Origin: Lithospermum erythrorhizon | Lineage: Eukaryota > Streptophyta > Magnoliopsida > Boraginales > Boraginaceae | DNA: 64,000 nucleotides | Assembly: GCA_019722365.1 (NCBI GenBank) | Contig: JADFUC010001380.1 | Location: 1,302,001 to 1,366,000 of the forward strand | Direction of reading: 5' to 3' | Shown: positions 48,212-62,154 of the stretch, in pieces | How the letters are laid out: each line of letters opens with the position of its first letter | Position numbering within the stretch: position 1 is the first letter of the stretch | Notes under the pieces: model-generated | Database searches by the model: none | What the model was told of the DNA's origin: nothing | Seen by the model: only the letters and a program-made list of their open reading frames with translations | Translations under genes and position numbers: made by a program

Positions 48212-51074
48212 CATATATAGTAAAAAGTATATGTCTTATATATTTTAGTAAGAATTTTATGCAATTTTAAAATGATCCTAATATACTTTTGTTTAAGATT
48301 TAAAACAAGTTTTGCATAGAAAAATTCATTCAAGTGGTATAGACATACCAACGGAATGACTGCAGATTTGGTATACCAAAATAAATTTCACTCGGTATGT
48401 TAAAACACAATGGATGAAATAAATTCACATATTAAAATCTTCAATTTGGGTATATACCAAATAAATTTCATTCTACCTTAGATGTGTCACTGTTAAGTGA
48501 TACAAGTAAAGAATTGTGTTCAATGTAGTCAAATGTTAGTCAGAATGAAATAATTCACATATTGAAAGTCATATCTTTACCTTTAAATTAAACCCTACTC
48601 ATACTCAACCCATGAGACTCAAGAAAGGCGTTCTGATAAACAAACTTTCAAACGCCTCTGAGGGATTAAGCTAGCATTGCGTCACCGAAATAGGTTAATT
48701 TAACACGGGATCTAAGATGTATTGAGATTATGGCCATCAGCGCATATAATCGGCAGTAAACTGTATTTATTTTCATCTACTATAGCAATACAATTTATCA
48801 GATGTATAGCATTTCACATGAAGTATAAAAGGTGAAGAATATACATCAACGTATTCAAGACTTTAGAGATATCAATCCAAAGTTGTTAGAATCTTCATAT
48901 ATCAGAAGAGAGAATCATGCATTGTTAATCGTTTAAATTGTTATATTGCATGATACGAATAAATCATAATTCAATTAATGACTTAAAGGTCATTCCGCTG
49001 AAATATAATTGAAACATATGAGTCTTAGTAGAACTCCACTTATTTACCTTCTAGATAAAGGACTATCATAAGCAAGAAATGCAACTAGAATAAATGAAAA
49101 AGAATATAAATTTAGTCCAAGATTCAAGTCATAATTGGGTTGAAAATATTCATTAGTTGGGATTACACATGCATATTTCAAACTTTCCTTATTAATTACT
49201 CCTTGCTGTAACATGTATGTTTGGCGAGTTGATCCGTTAAGAATGTTCCTACAACATTAGGATCAGAGCTTTTTGAGCATTTTTGGCGGAGCCCAGCATC
49301 CTGAATAAGAAACTGACATATCACGCATCCAAGTCAGTAAACTCGAGATACGCAGAATGTAATCTGATATTTGATTGAAATCAAAAGTGGATCAAGAAAT
49401 GAAGATTATCTCGAGTTCCTGGGTAAGTTAGTGGGAGGCAATCTACACATAATATTTTAAAGATTTGAAAATTAAATGCCTATTACAACCTCAAAGGTAT
49501 CAAAGCAATCGATTCTTGTACATACGTAGAAGTCCGATCTATATATGTGACATATGTTATTTTAGTCACTTAAATACAAGTTTAGATGATATTTGCTGTT
49601 AAACTATAATGCGTACTATGAAGCCCGAGGTGAATAAAAATCTAGATGTATTAAATTTCATGATGTATTGTAAATTTTCTTATCGAAGATAACTCTATTA
49701 GAGGTCGGTTCCACAAGTAAAGTTATCTATGGATTTGAGGGTTGGAATCTATTACATGTATGATCTCACCGCATGTCATGTGGAGGATCATGTTGACATC
49801 ACATATACACAATTCTACAATAGGAATGGCTGGTTTTACCAAAGGTATCCAGGATCTCGAATACGCCTTGTAACTTCTTATGAATAATTGCAGTTAGTAG
49901 AAATGATCACTGATATTCACTGGATCGAAAGTGTGGATGCATTATCCCATGGAATATCATAGCCATAATTCATGAATTAGATATTATAGAGAAAAGTTAA
50001 GCTCGAACTCAAGATGTATTAAATATTACTGCTATAATTTGTATTGTTGGTAATGTTATTAAAGAATATGCATTTAATAAGATAGATTTCTTTTAACACA
50101 CCTTTAGTTGTGTCATAAACCTGCCCGATAATAACTCGAGAAATGGCTACTTGCCATAAAACCTAAAATAGTCTTTATATATACTAAAACGAGGTTTTAA
50201 TCTGTTATATTTTAACTAGCTGGGGTTCACCACTGAGTGTAAGTGGGTATACGGTAAGAAACTCACCGAGACTAGAATAGTCCACGTTTCAAGGCAAAAC
50301 TTACGGCAAAAAGCCTTTTAAACCCATTTTATAAATTGTGAGAATTATATCAGATAATCTAAGCTTTCATCGCTGAGTCACATGATCGAGAGACCTAGAG
50401 CAGATAGATGTAAAAAACTATTTAGTAGTTTTCTCGTTAAGGACGCTGATTGTAACAATTTCCACTCAGATGTCCCAGCGACCGCAAGATTCACGTATGA
50501 TCCACGTGTGGATACGAGAAAGTGTCTCGAGTTGATCTATTCTTTTGTGATTAAACATGTGATTTTAAGATCAAGAAAATCGAACGATGCAAGGTTCAGT
50601 GAAGATCTGTCTTACTTACTTTCCTCGAAATAAGTTACAATCATCGAATAAGATAGTTCTTGTCTTATAACTGATTATAAAGATTACGTTATATAAATGC
50701 GTAATTCATTTATAGAGAATGCCTTATCGTTTAAATGCATTAGTTTGAAATAAATTCCAAGGCAACTGCAGCTTCTAAAGAGGCAACCTCCATGAGCATC
50801 GACAGTAGAACCTCTTCACTCTTTTCCTGGCCTAGTCATTTTAAAACTAGTATTTGATCAAGATAAATTAATCGATTGCTGATCGATTTTCTGATCAAGG
50901 AGCTCGTAAGTCTAAATCTAATCTTCAATAAGAACTAAGGAGCCGATTCTGACCAGAAATCATAGAAGATACGATATCCGTGTTTTATGAATTTTGCTTA
51001 GAACCGTCATTTAGAGATTCTTAGACTCGCGCACGGCGGACCTTATGTCTGCTGTAATCCAAATAATCACCAGC

Positions 51075-51140
51075 AATATCGATAGCTTAGTTGGTAAGTA
51101 TATTATAAAGTTATCTTCAAGGTATCGGGTTCAACTTTTA
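51075..51140 (+). repeat. tRNA-like box A/box B pair
   Basis: TAGCTTAGTTGG (51,083-51,094) fits pol III box A exactly, and TCGGGTTCAAC (51,125-51,135) fits the first part of box B at tRNA-like spacing. It does not fold into a full tRNA with paired acceptor arms as far as I can see. It is probably a SINE head or tRNA relic inside the LTR-like element. Confidence 0.4.
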
Positions 51141-53259
51141 AGACGACTCAAAGTTTTTTTTATCAATCCAATATCACCCAGCCATTTTAATTGGTTTTAT
51201 AGTTATTACGATCAAATCACATTATATTCAACATTTAGCATCAATTTAAGATACAAATATTTATTCATTTTAAAAAAAAATTGACCTTTTTTTTCAAGTC
51301 TTATTAATTGTACCAAAATTATCCAAATTTTAGTGAATATTTCAACCATCAAAACCCATTGGCTAGATCCGCCTATGGAACTGTATATAAATTATTTAAG
51401 TGTTATATGAGCTGGATTATGCCAAACGCCTACCCAGTTGGGATCATAACGCATATACGTTAGCGACACAAAGAAGCATAAAGAAGAGATGTTGATAATA
51501 TAGTGGATTTGTCCATTCCTTGATATACAAGGTAGATTTCAGCCTCTCAAGAACTACGATGATTATGTTAGTTTATCAAGATGGTTTCGTAGTTCAGAGT
51601 AAAAGTCTTCAAGCTTCTATGTCAAGACGAGCATGGTTACTGCGGATTGAAAACGCGATACAAAGGAATTGTGTGGGTGCGCAATTCACATGGGCGTTGA
51701 AAGGCTTTAAATCAATAGTTATTGGTTTCATTTATTATGCCCACGGAAATCTCCTTTTGTAAGCACATTTACTAGTTCAAAGGAATGATTACATAAACGA
51801 ACGCTCAACCATAGTAACGTAATTACTAATCGGGTTCTCAATGCATAATACCTGTGGGTTATGCTAGATCAAGATCTCATGCATAACCGCGTATAATAAT
51901 AATGGTCAAAATTGTTATTATTATACAACCGCCATTATCCGAGAGCTTCAGAAGGTCACATATAAAGTGACGCTGAAGCACTTTATGTATGAAATTGTAG
52001 ACTCATAATCGAGAAATGAATATTCTTCAATCATGGTTTTGCTATTAATATTGTAAAATATATATTGATGAGTTGGAAATTATATCGAACTAGCTAATTT
52101 ATCTAATTCTTAACAAGACTGATCGTTAGTGTTGTTAGTTACTCGTAATGACTTGTTAGTATTTTAATTAGCTCTGTTGCTAATTAAATGTAACAATTCA
52201 TTAATGATCAGTAACGTTTAGTACTTTAACGTTTAATTATGGATCAAGCCTGCCCATTAACTTAACGGCCGAGCTATCGGGTTAATCAAGAGCCTATATG
52301 TGGGATTTATTAGGTTTTTCCATAACATCAAAACCTAAACCTGCATATTTAATCTCCGCATCCCTCCTCATGCAGAAAGTCAATTGATCAAGTGCAAAAA
52401 GACTTGGTCTTTTGCTTTGATTTAACTATCCAATTTCTGATTGCTCTGGGTAGAGATTGCCAAGATCGACTAACCTTGGTGCGAATTCAATTGTGAGGAA
52501 CTACAGATTCAGGGGCGCTTAGTTGCCAATTCAAAGGCTAGAGATTTCAGCATCGGCAGGATTATTCTTCCGCACCGTGTTTTCTTTGATTTAAATATAT
52601 AGTGTATTATAGTTTTGTGTCGATTTCTAGTAAATTAATAACTCTTTATATGCTTTTGTTTAAGATTTAACAAGTTTCAGACAGAAAATTACTTCAAAGA
52701 TCGCTCAAGCTTACTATTCAGTAATTATTATTTCATATATATTAGTAACAAAATATATCCTAATAAGAAAAAGTTATATGTTATTGACATAAAATTGAAA
52801 AAGATCATTATTCCATCAATAAAAGCGTCAACTTTATAAAGTTTCCACTCATTAACGGGTAATCACACGTGAAAAATTCATAAATCTACATGTTTAATTA
52901 TATTCTCTAAAATTATAGTTTAATAGCATTGTACTTTTAAAGAGGTGGGTACAACTCATTACTTGGGAACATTGTCAAGCTTTTTGATTTTTATCGCCTG
53001 ACTTTATAAACTTTTGACTCAATATTCTTTTGATGTACAATTGATCGTTTCAGTAATTTTTAAATGTCAAAGAAGACATGCATTTAATCATGATATGATT
53101 TTTTTCCTTCATATACTAAATTTTTCTATTTTATAGAATAGTAAGATAATTATGGTCATTCAAGACATTTATATATATCACTCACCGCCTACTATATTAT
53201 TACTCACTAAGACAAATTATGATCACTCTACAAATTAATTAACCTTTATATCTTGAGAA

Positions 53260-54960
53260 TCTAACCAATAACTAATATATAATTTTTAACCATTTAATAT
53301 AAAAGTTATGAATACTACATGCTAAATTTATCTCTAAAAGATCGTAATATTTTTTTTTCAATAATCAAAATTATTTAAATCTCAACCAACAAAATTTCAA
53401 AATTATGACTTTTATATACCACTTTCATCTCTAAAAGGTTGTTCGATTTTCTTTTTCAATAGTCAAAATTATTAGTAAATTTAATTAAATGAATACTACA
53501 CATACAAAATCCATCTCTAAAAACACAAAATCCATCCCTAAAAAGAGAGTCTAATTTTTTTCACAGTCAAATTAAAGTTCAACCACAAAAATTTAAAAAT
53601 TATGAAAGTTGGCCATAGTACCTCCATTTCAAAAGGTTAATCTTTTTTGACATTTAAAATTATTTAATACCAACAAACTAAAATTTATAATTTATAAATA
53701 CTAAATTTCACATCCATCTCTAAAAAGAGCCTGCTCAATTTTCTTTGCCTAATAGTCAAATGAGTTGTGAATCTAACCATTAAACTAAAAGCACCATGGC
53801 GATCGAAGATACCACCATCTCTAAAATAATCATGAATTTTTTCAATAGTTAAAATTATTTAAAACTCAACCACCAAAATTTTAAATTTATAATACTAAAT
53901 AATAAGTCGCTTCTTAAAAGATCGTCACACTTTTCTTTCAACAAATACGCTTATTTCAAACTCTACTACAACAAAATTGTAACTTAGGCGCTTATTACCT
54001 TCAGCGACTACAAGAGATTTTTTAATAGTCAAAACAGAATTTTATTATTCTTAATTGATATGCAATTTTGGTTTGAATCAAAATTATCATGTTAACACTA
54101 TAGTAGTTGAAAATATGCTGAAGCATATTCTGAATAATAAATATAATAAATTTTATAAAGTATTTGAATCTAAAATTAAGACATCACTGTCATAATTATT
54201 ACGCTATTCATACATAATTTGAATACTTTTATCAATCGCAGAAAGATTGTCTAGATTAATTTAATGTGAATATATTATCAAACTTTATCTTCCTAATTTA
54301 TATATTATACACATAAATATTTGATTTGAATAATAAATTATAATATTTTTAGTAAATTATATAATAATTCGTATTAACATAAAAATCGTGAGGTTTTCAA
54401 GTTTTTCATATTAAATTTATGACAATGACTTTAACTTATACTTCCTTACTTTCCAATACTATTTTTGGGCCGTGTATAATTATTTAAATAGTAAATTTTA
54501 AAAAAAAGAACAAATTCATATATTTCAAACAAAAATTTTGAAATTCTTCAACTTGATTTATCAAGCTCAAATGCACAAAAATTTAAAATTATAGAAATAT
54601 CTCTAAAAGGCAATTGATTTTCTTTTTTGAATAGTTAAAATTTATTTAAAAGTCAACTACCAAAATTTAAAATTTATAAAGACTAAATTTCACATCTAAC
54701 CTCTAAAAGATAGTTCAATTCTTTCTCGTCAATAAATAAAATTATTTATAACTCAACGGACAAAACTAAAAATAATTATGAAGACTATATACTACCTCCA
54801 TCTCTAAAATGTTCCTGCATTTTCTTTTTCAATAGTTAAAATTATTTAAAACTCAACCACCAAAATTTAAAATTTATAAATACTAAATAACACGATTTCT
54901 AAAAAGATCAAGTATTCTTTTTTAAAGAATATAATTATTTAAAACCTACCTAACAAAAAT
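53260..54960. repeat. Degenerate minisatellite, unit about 105-120 bp
   Basis: A unit of the form CATCTCTAAAAGG, TTTTCTTTTTCAATAGTCAA, AATTATTTAAAACTCAACC, ACCAAAATTTAAAATTTATA, AATACTA recurs with drift at about 53,335, 53,430, 53,550, 53,620, 53,720, 53,820 and 53,925, and again at about 54,600, 54,690, 54,800 and 54,900. An unrelated 600 bp piece (about 54,000-54,590) interrupts the array. Confidence 0.8.
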
Positions 54961-57690
54961 TGATAAATTTTAGTGAATACTACATATTATAAAAATAAGT
55001 TCAAAATATTATATGTCGATATATATACTTATAAATATACCAAAATTTTAAAAATTAAACGCTGGCTCATTATGAATGATACAACATACATACATATAAT
55101 TTGAATACTTTTGTAATCACTCAGATCGTAACTTAATAAATTAAATTCAAAATATCAAGCTGTTAAATTCATTTGAGATATTAATAATTACTAGGACTCC
55201 AAATATTTTTTATGGATTGATATGAAAAATATATCTTATGGAAGAAGGATTGAAAATGAAATATGAAATTTGAGGTCTTATGAATAAAAGAGGAAAAGTT
55301 TGAGGGTAAAAAGTAGAATTTGAAAAGTTTCGGGGGTTGTTCAGTTTAATCTACCCAAACCCATCCCCAAAGCATTTACCCAGAAAGGCAAACCCACTCC
55401 CACCCCTCATTTCTCACCACTGACTCTATTTTTCCCTCTCACTTCGAAATTTTTTTTCTTTCTTTCTTTCATTTCCTCTTCAATCGTTCGGTTTTCTATA
55501 ATTAGTCAGTGAGTTTCTCCTCATCATCTTTTAAGCAAAACAAGATAAGAAAAGTTAGAAACTTTTATATTTGACGAAAGCACAAGAAATACTTTTAGCC
55601 ACTTTGGACATATCAAATCACTCTAAATTACAAAAGTACAGCATGGACTCTAATATAGTTGTTTTGTTAATTTAGATAAAAATCCAACTTTAACTGTTAC
55701 CAAACAACTAAATTAACTCTAAAAACAACTAAATTTGAGGGATTGTTGAAAATTAGTATATATAATTTGGAGTAGTATTTTGGGGGCTTGGGGTTAGTTG
55801 TTAAATGGGTAATTAGTCGAGGGAAACTAATTTTTTAGGTTGATAAAATTGGTTTAAATGCTTAGTTTTTGGGAGAGTGTCAAATATTGTTGGTTTGGTC
55901 GGGCGGTTGATTTGTTGTTACTTTTCGATTACATAATTAGTTATCTATTACCTAAAGTTAACAAATTGTAATTAAAATTGGTTGAAAAAGTTGGAAAGTT
56001 GAACTAAAAATTTGAGTTGAAATGGTAGTAAGTAGTAATTGCAATTGTTCGGGTATTTCGTTAGGCGGATGAAAGTTGAGAATACTGACTAAATAGGCGG
56101 TGCGATTATATTAAGCGCGTATTGCGAAGTATTTATTCTACTTGTAGATTAACTTGTATTTAATATGTGTATATCTATAATTTTGTAGGTCAATTTGTAT
56201 GTTGAATATGAATCAAGGTTGTGTATGTGACTTTAGTTGTATTACGTGTTTCTTGAGGTGAAGTTTGTTTAGTTAGGATAAGTTGTTTTTCTATCGCTTT
56301 TGGTCATTTCGATATTTATGGCATTTTGTTGTTGTTGGCGAGGGATTTAGTCAGATATATGGGTCAATGATGGTGATTGAGTTGTATTCCCGGTTTAGTG
56401 GCTTGCATTTGGAAGGAGCGTATAGCCTTTAAAATTGGCATGAAAGTGATGAAATGGCCTAGACTTCAAAAGATGTCATGTTTGTTTATGTCGACTGCAT
56501 AAGTTTCTCCTCATGTCACAGGCGTTGATTATACATGCACCTTAGTTGTAGAACCGATCAGGTTGGAAGATTGAGCTGAATACTGTGCTGTTTAAAAGAT
56601 ATCAAGGAAGATTGTGTTGCTTGCCTTGACTGAAAGTACCAGTGTTGGGCTGGGTAGAGTTGTGGTTTTATTTGGGTATTGTTGCCACTGTTTCTTTGAG
56701 ATGCATGATTATGGTTGTGTGTTCTTTAGTAGACTGTGCATGTTTAGTTGATGGGCCTAAAAATTATGATAATTGTAATGTCGATATTAGTATACTTTTA
56801 TGATGCCAATATTATGAGACTCGCTATCAGATATTCTCTGCTAATTTATAACGATCTTAGATCGTAGCACTGTAAAACGATTTATGTTTCCGCTAATTAA
56901 CGACATATGTTACGCTACGAGCGGGCGAGTTAAATTTCACTCGAGATAAGTACCTACCAAGCTCGCAAATTACACCCTATTCAAGAAGTGTTTACATTTT
57001 ATTTGCGTTAGGTTGATGTGGCGACCGCTTCATTCGCTCTGGATCGGGCCGAAATGGGCTTGTTTAGATGGTGGCCGTAGATCCCTTTCGCTGCCAGCCT
57101 TTCTCATTATTTCCAGCTGTAGTTTTGATGCCCATATCACAAGTATTTTGGATTTCAGATTGTATATTGTTTGAGCTTGTACTTTGACAATTGGCGGTGG
57201 TCAGGTTGCGTGTTGTAAATACCACGCACGGATTTATTTTAAAACTCAGTTTTCCCCATATGCATTTATTTTGTCGGTTTATTTAAGTTATAGTGTTCGC
57301 TCTTGCAACGATCCATCCATCGATTTGCGACTGCATCCAGACTTGATTTATATTCTGACCTCGGTGACTGACTTTCAAAGTAATACACTTTTTATCCACT
57401 AGAGGAAGATTGTCTAGATTAATTTGTTAATGGTCAAATTAACAAACTTTGATTAATTTGTTAATGATCAATTAACAAACTTTGTTATCCTATTTATATA
57501 TAACATTGATTTGAATAACAAAATGAGAAATATTTTTAGTAAATTGAGTTGAATATATTACTTTGAAGAGTTTTTTCAAATGATATATATAATATTCCGT
57601 ATTAATCAGAAACAAAGCAAGGCGAGGTTTCTCTGTCATATTATACCATCCGGCAATGACTTTAATTATACTCCTTCCTAACATATTTTA
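54230..57690. repeat. Direct repeat pair (54,230-54,460 and 57,400-57,690)
   Basis: Both begin GAAGATTGTCTAGATTAATTT (or AAAGATTGTC) and share TTGATTTGAATAA, ATATTTTTAGTAAATT, CGTATTAA, and CAATGACTTTAA followed by TATACTTCCTTA or TATACTCCTTCC. They lie on either side of the 55-57.4 kb stretch and could be the two ends of a duplicated or inserted unit. Confidence 0.65.
54961..57399. other. Gene-fragment-like but non-coding stretch
   Basis: 55,320-55,540 resembles a promoter and pyrimidine-rich 5' leader (CCCAAACCCATCCCC, then TTTCTTTCTTTCTTTC, TCTTCAATCGTTCGG). It is followed by T/G-rich intron-like DNA to about 56,850 and a GC-richer piece at 56,860-57,400. No reading frame with a domain was found. 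A captured gene fragment between the repeats at 54.2 and 57.4 kb is possible. Confidence 0.35.
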
Positions 57691-58139
57691 TTACTATATT
57701 AACTGCTTAGTTAAGCAAATTTCAATGCTAATAAATGATGTTTCAAAACAGCAAATTTGTGTAAATCTTTTAAATTTTGATGATTCAAATTTATCTGTAA
57801 ACTCAATTATTTTATATGTATAATTTTAAGAAAATATGCAAATAACTAATATTTTTAACTCAGAATTATTCTTAACATAATACTTAATGTGTGAATTTTA
57901 TATCAAATTTAATAATTTTATTAAGTATAGTCCTATAATTTCATACCATATATAACTTATAATAGAGACCCTACAACAAAAAAAAATTATTTGTACGTAG
58001 TAACTGTATATAGATTGTATATAGTCTGTTAATAATTAAAATTCATCAAAATATAATAATATACTCTTTCATTATGGTATTTAGTCCATCTTAAAAATGT
58101 AGTATAAACTTTTTAAGACAACTTCAGATTTATATATAG

Positions 58140-59150
58140 ATAGATAGATTGGTTACCTCACTTTAGAAATTCATTTTAGTTGTTTGTCCTTTTTTAAAAT
58201 ATTTAATCCGGCCTAAACAAATTAAACGGTATAATAGCTTATATATTTACATTAAGTTTACCAACTTTTTTAATCAAGATAAATCATTTCAAACAAAAAA
58301 TGTTGAAGTAATATTTATCTCTTGATGAAAATTAAAGTGTTAATATTCATCTTCCATCTATTCCCTTTGAATGCTTATTCATTTGCACATGATTAAGAAA
58401 AATAAAAAAGTTAGATTCAAAGTAATTAAAATATAAAACGCCAATTAATTGAAACGAGAGAATGCATTGATAATTTAACAAAAGAATATAAAACATTATA
58501 TCGAAAATATAAAAATATAATTTTAGAAAAAATAAAGAATTTAAATTAAAAAAATTACACTAAAAGATGTAAAATGTAATCATTTTGAGATGAGGCTTTT
58601 AGTCTAATGCCCAAATAAAGTTACCTCTATCCAATTAGATTATTAGCGTAGGTAAAATAAGATTGAGTATCTCATTATAAGCTAGTGGATTGTATCATAG
58701 ATTGTAGATTTGGGGGTGGGAGCGATATCTGGGTTCATACTTAATTTAGTTAATTAGGTTAGATGGTAATTTTTAATGAGCTAATCTTGGTAGTTCAATA
58801 TAAATGTTCAGTTATCTTTTTGCCTAACTTACTAAAGATTTTGGGCTATTACAATTCAATTGGACTAGGGTTAATATGGCTTAGCTTTGGAAGCTGTGAT
58901 CAAGTCAAGTCCGTTGGATCAAAGTATTTTATTTACAGAAAATTAGTTATATCAAGCATTGGTACATCACAAAGAATACATTTAATCTTGTATGGAGAAG
59001 TTTATGTAATTAAGTTGCTTTCTCTATTGATTAGAAAACAATTAAAATTAATGTTTATTGTTAAGGAGAAGCTGAAACATCTTTTTCAACAAAACAAAGT
59101 CAGTCTCAAACTTATCCTCAAAGTACCGCACATTGATAATTTGTAAAAAT
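58140..59150. repeat. Dispersed repeat A, left copy
   Basis: Matches 62,155-63,300 in the same orientation: GGTTACCTCACTTTAG, AAGTTAGTGGGATTGTATCA or AGCTAGTGGATTGTATCATA, TTTTAATGAGC, TGTTCAGTTATCTTTT, CGCCTAACTTAC or TGCCTAACTTAC, AAAGATTTTGG, GATCAAGTCAAGTCCGT, GATCAAAGTAATTTATTTAC or ATCAAAGTATTTTATTTACA, and CATCTTTTTCAAC. The open frame at 58,763-59,146 falls inside the repeat, is not conserved in the other copy, and is not called a gene. Confidence 0.8.
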
Positions 59151-59639
59151 ATGTATTCTAAAAACTGTTATATTTGTTGGATCATTTATTTTAAGCTTAA
59201 TCCTCTAATTTTCTTTCTGGGTTACATCTCATATTTTTATATATTAAACACATCCTTTAAATTAGAAGGTCATACATCTATAATACATCAACCTTATTAA
59301 TGTGTTCATCAACATTATTAGACAGAGATTTGAATGAAGACGAGTGGACCTGCATATATATACTTTCGTATTGTTAAATGTACGTAATACTCTCTAAATT
59401 TATAAAGATCGTTCACTTTTTAATTTTGATATTTGGACTTTTTAAACTATAACACTTATCTATAATTTTATGATAGTGTTTCTTTTCCCCTCCTATACTA
59501 TTATCATCAATTAAAGTCATTACAGTTTAATTTTTAATTATTGACAAATTAAACTGGAAATCTTTAAAAGATAGAGATGGAGAGCCTGATAGTTATATAA
59601 TAGAATGAAAAGGTAAAGCAAGAAGTGAAGACAATAATT

Positions 59640-60960
59640 TAAATTAGAGAATAATCATTATTTAATAGTTAGATAGACCAAGATAGATTTCATAGTGTAT
59701 GTCCACAAGGATATATCCTTTAGTAAGTGAACAGATTGTGTTAGATTGTTTTTTCTCAATTTGCTGCTATGCAGACCAGAGAAGTAGCCCTGAGGGTTGC
59801 TCTCAGCGTCAGGCCAGCCTGGAGATGTAGCTTCCACCACCACTCAGGAGCCTCATCATTCCATCCGAACCGCCGCAAACGCACTAAATTAAATAAATAT
59901 CGTTACTTCCACCACACTCTAATTATTGTTTCCACCATTGCCTCCTCATGTCTTCCATTTCCTCCACCATTTGTTAAAACGTTAATTGATGATATTTTGC
60001 TTGTATTATCATATCAAGAAATTGTAATCAAGAAGATGTTGAATATATTGTATGATGGGTAAAGATGAACTAAGCAGAGCTAAGAAGGGATGTGGAGGCC
60101 ACACTGAAAGTTGAGAGTCTAAGATAATAGTTTGACCGATTGTACCTGTTTGAGCTACGGGTTCAATGGATCAATCATAAAGATTGAAAAGTTCCAGCAA
60201 ATAAGAGAAATAACCATGCAACATGCAAGATAAATTATTTGGTTAGCCTTAACTCAATAAAGTCACACAACATTACTAGTAAGAAGGAAGACGTTAGTAC
60301 GCGCCAAGATTGCTACACGTAATTTTATTATTATAATATAAATTATAACATAAAATTACGTAAAGATTATTAAACGTGAATTCATTAAGTTATAATTATA
60401 AATAGAATATAAATCAGAATAAAAATAAAATTATCTAACAAATATATTTTTATATATTTTAGCAGTATCATTCTCTGCAGTATCGTCACTTCCTCTTCTG
60501 TTTCCTCATAGATTCTTTCACTTTATAAAATTCTATCTCATGATTAATATTAGATTTGAAAATTTAATTATATCAATAACAACATACGACGCACAATATT
60601 ATAAAACGTAAGACCAAAGGGAATGATGTCAAAAATTAGTAGAGGATAATGCAAATTTAAAACGGCTTAAATCGTGAAAATCGTAAAATATTCTCATATA
60701 TATTTTAAACTTTATTATCTAAAAATCACCTATACTTAAATCGCCAAAATTTCCATCGCTTGTCTTTATTTGTTAATTGTTTTATATCTTCCAATGATCA
60801 TCATCTTTATCAATATCAATTCTATCAGATTTTCGTTCTGTTTATTTATTATTTTATTCTTTATTAGTCTATATCTTTTTTCTTTTCTTAGTGTAACATT
60901 CTATTTTTATTATCTAGTAATAATGACTAAATGTAAAGTGATGGCTATATATATCTAACT
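59640..60960. repeat. Dispersed repeats B and C, right copy
   Basis: B (59,640-60,125): GTCCACAAGG, AGTAAGTGAACA, ACCAGAGAAGTAGCC, TGAGGGTTG, GAGCCTCATCATTCCATCCG, AACCGCC; it matches 61,500-61,680. C (60,130-60,950) matches 45,905-46,560. Open frames here shift between copies, so I see no conserved protein. Confidence 0.75.
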
Positions 60961-60969
60961 ATTAAATCT

Positions 60970-61430
60970 TTGATGGATACAAAATATATTTCTGTACTTA
61001 TGTCATTTCAGTTGTTAGTTTATTTATAGAAAGTTAAAACTTGTTTCTGAAATATAGCAAATATTATCACTTATATTAAAAGAGAAAATAAAGACGCCTC
61101 AAATTCAAAAGAATGACTCTCAATGAATAGATAAAACAAACAAACATTGATATTAGAAAAGTGTACTTATTAATAAGCAAAGGGATTAAACCTACTGCAT
61201 GAACAGTGATGGTGCTTATTATACTACAATATTTTCATGCCGTATAGTTAAGTTATTTATACCATTCTAGCCCAATATCATTTTTCGAAAACCTTGTTCA
61301 TATACACACAATGAGTTAATTTCATTATTGGGAATATTGGCCTTGGGACAAACCTTAGAACCAATTACACATGAATGGATTGAGGCTGGATTAATAGCCA
61401 AATGCTATATTAGTTCGAGGAAGACGAGAA
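60970..61430. repeat. Dispersed repeat D, right copy
   Basis: Counterpart of 43,550-44,170 in the same orientation. It is directly followed by another B copy, the same D-then-B order as at 43.5-45.8 kb. Confidence 0.8.
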
Positions 61431-61439
61431 AAGAAGCAA

Positions 61440-61980
61440 GACTTCAGATTGGGGTAATAATTTATCAGCTTGTTTAATAGCATAGATAGTCCACTAATAT
61501 AGATTGTTACATGTCCACAAGGTATCTCAGTAAGTGAACATATGATTTCTATAAGAGATTTATTTTTTTCAATGAAGACATATGAAGACCAGAGAAGTAG
61601 CCTGAGGGTTGTTTTGAAGTCAGGCCTGGGAGTAGCCTTCTCCCACCACCAGGAGCCTCATCATTCCATCCGAACCGCCACCACTCACTTCAACATTGTT
61701 ATTTCCTGCACCAATCTCTTGTTACCACCCACATTACGTTTCCACCAATTATTGACTCCCTTTGTTGCTTCCATTTCTCCAATCTATGATTGTTAAAAAA
61801 GTTAATTGATGATACTTGCTAGATGATTATATCAAGCTGTAATCTAAGATGCTTGATTATATTGTATGATGGAGAAGAACTAAGTAGAGTTTAGATAGGG
61901 ATGGTTATGTAGTAGTCACATGAAAAGAACAAAAAGTTGAGAGTTCCATGATAATAGTTTGACCGTTTGCTAATTATTAC
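61440..61980. repeat. Dispersed repeat B, third copy
   Basis: Matches 59,640-60,125 over its whole length, including GTCCACAAGG, ACCAGAGAAGTAGCCTGAGG, GGAGCCTCATCATTCCATCC, GTTAATTGATGATA and TATTGTATGATGG. The tail ACCACCCACATTACGTTTCC and CTCCCTTTGTTGCTTCCATT is closest to the 45.7 kb copy. Confidence 0.8.
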
Positions 61981-62154
61981 TGACTGTTGTGCCATTGGTT
62001 CAATGCTACGGTAGTTTTATTTATGTTAAAGTAAAAAATAAACTGTACCTTTAAGAACTTTGTATTAGCTATAATGAAAGAGTGGTTGAATGGTAAGAAC
62101 AGCTATTTACATACACATGAATACTGCAAAATATCTCACAAAGTTTGTAACATT

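Larger units (their letters stand above)
47298..52700. mobile_element. Old LTR-retrotransposon-like element
   Basis: Two diverged direct repeats of about 1 kb (47,298-48,330 and 51,712-52,700) flank about 3.4 kb. Shared blocks in order: CAATAGTTATTRGTTTCATT, GATAATTGAGAAATGAATATT, TTAACGGCC or ACGGGCCGA, CATCAAAACCTAAAC, GATCAAGTGCAAA, GACTTGGTCTTTTGCTTTGA, ATTATTCTTCCGC, GATTTAAATATATA and CTTTTGTTTAAGATTTAA. After the left copy, TGGTATAGACATACC resembles the start of an initiator-Met tRNA primer site. The inner part has no recognisable gag-pol frames, so it is a decayed or non-autonomous element. Exact ends and target duplications are not resolved. Confidence 0.55.

Noticed and set aside
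51083..51135. tRNA gene
   Set aside because: Boxes A and B are present but no acceptor stem or intact cloverleaf is visible; treated as a SINE/tRNA relic.
50382..51762. Open frames inside the LTR-like element
   Set aside because: Checked for RNase H, integrase and RT motifs; only vague resemblance, not enough to call.
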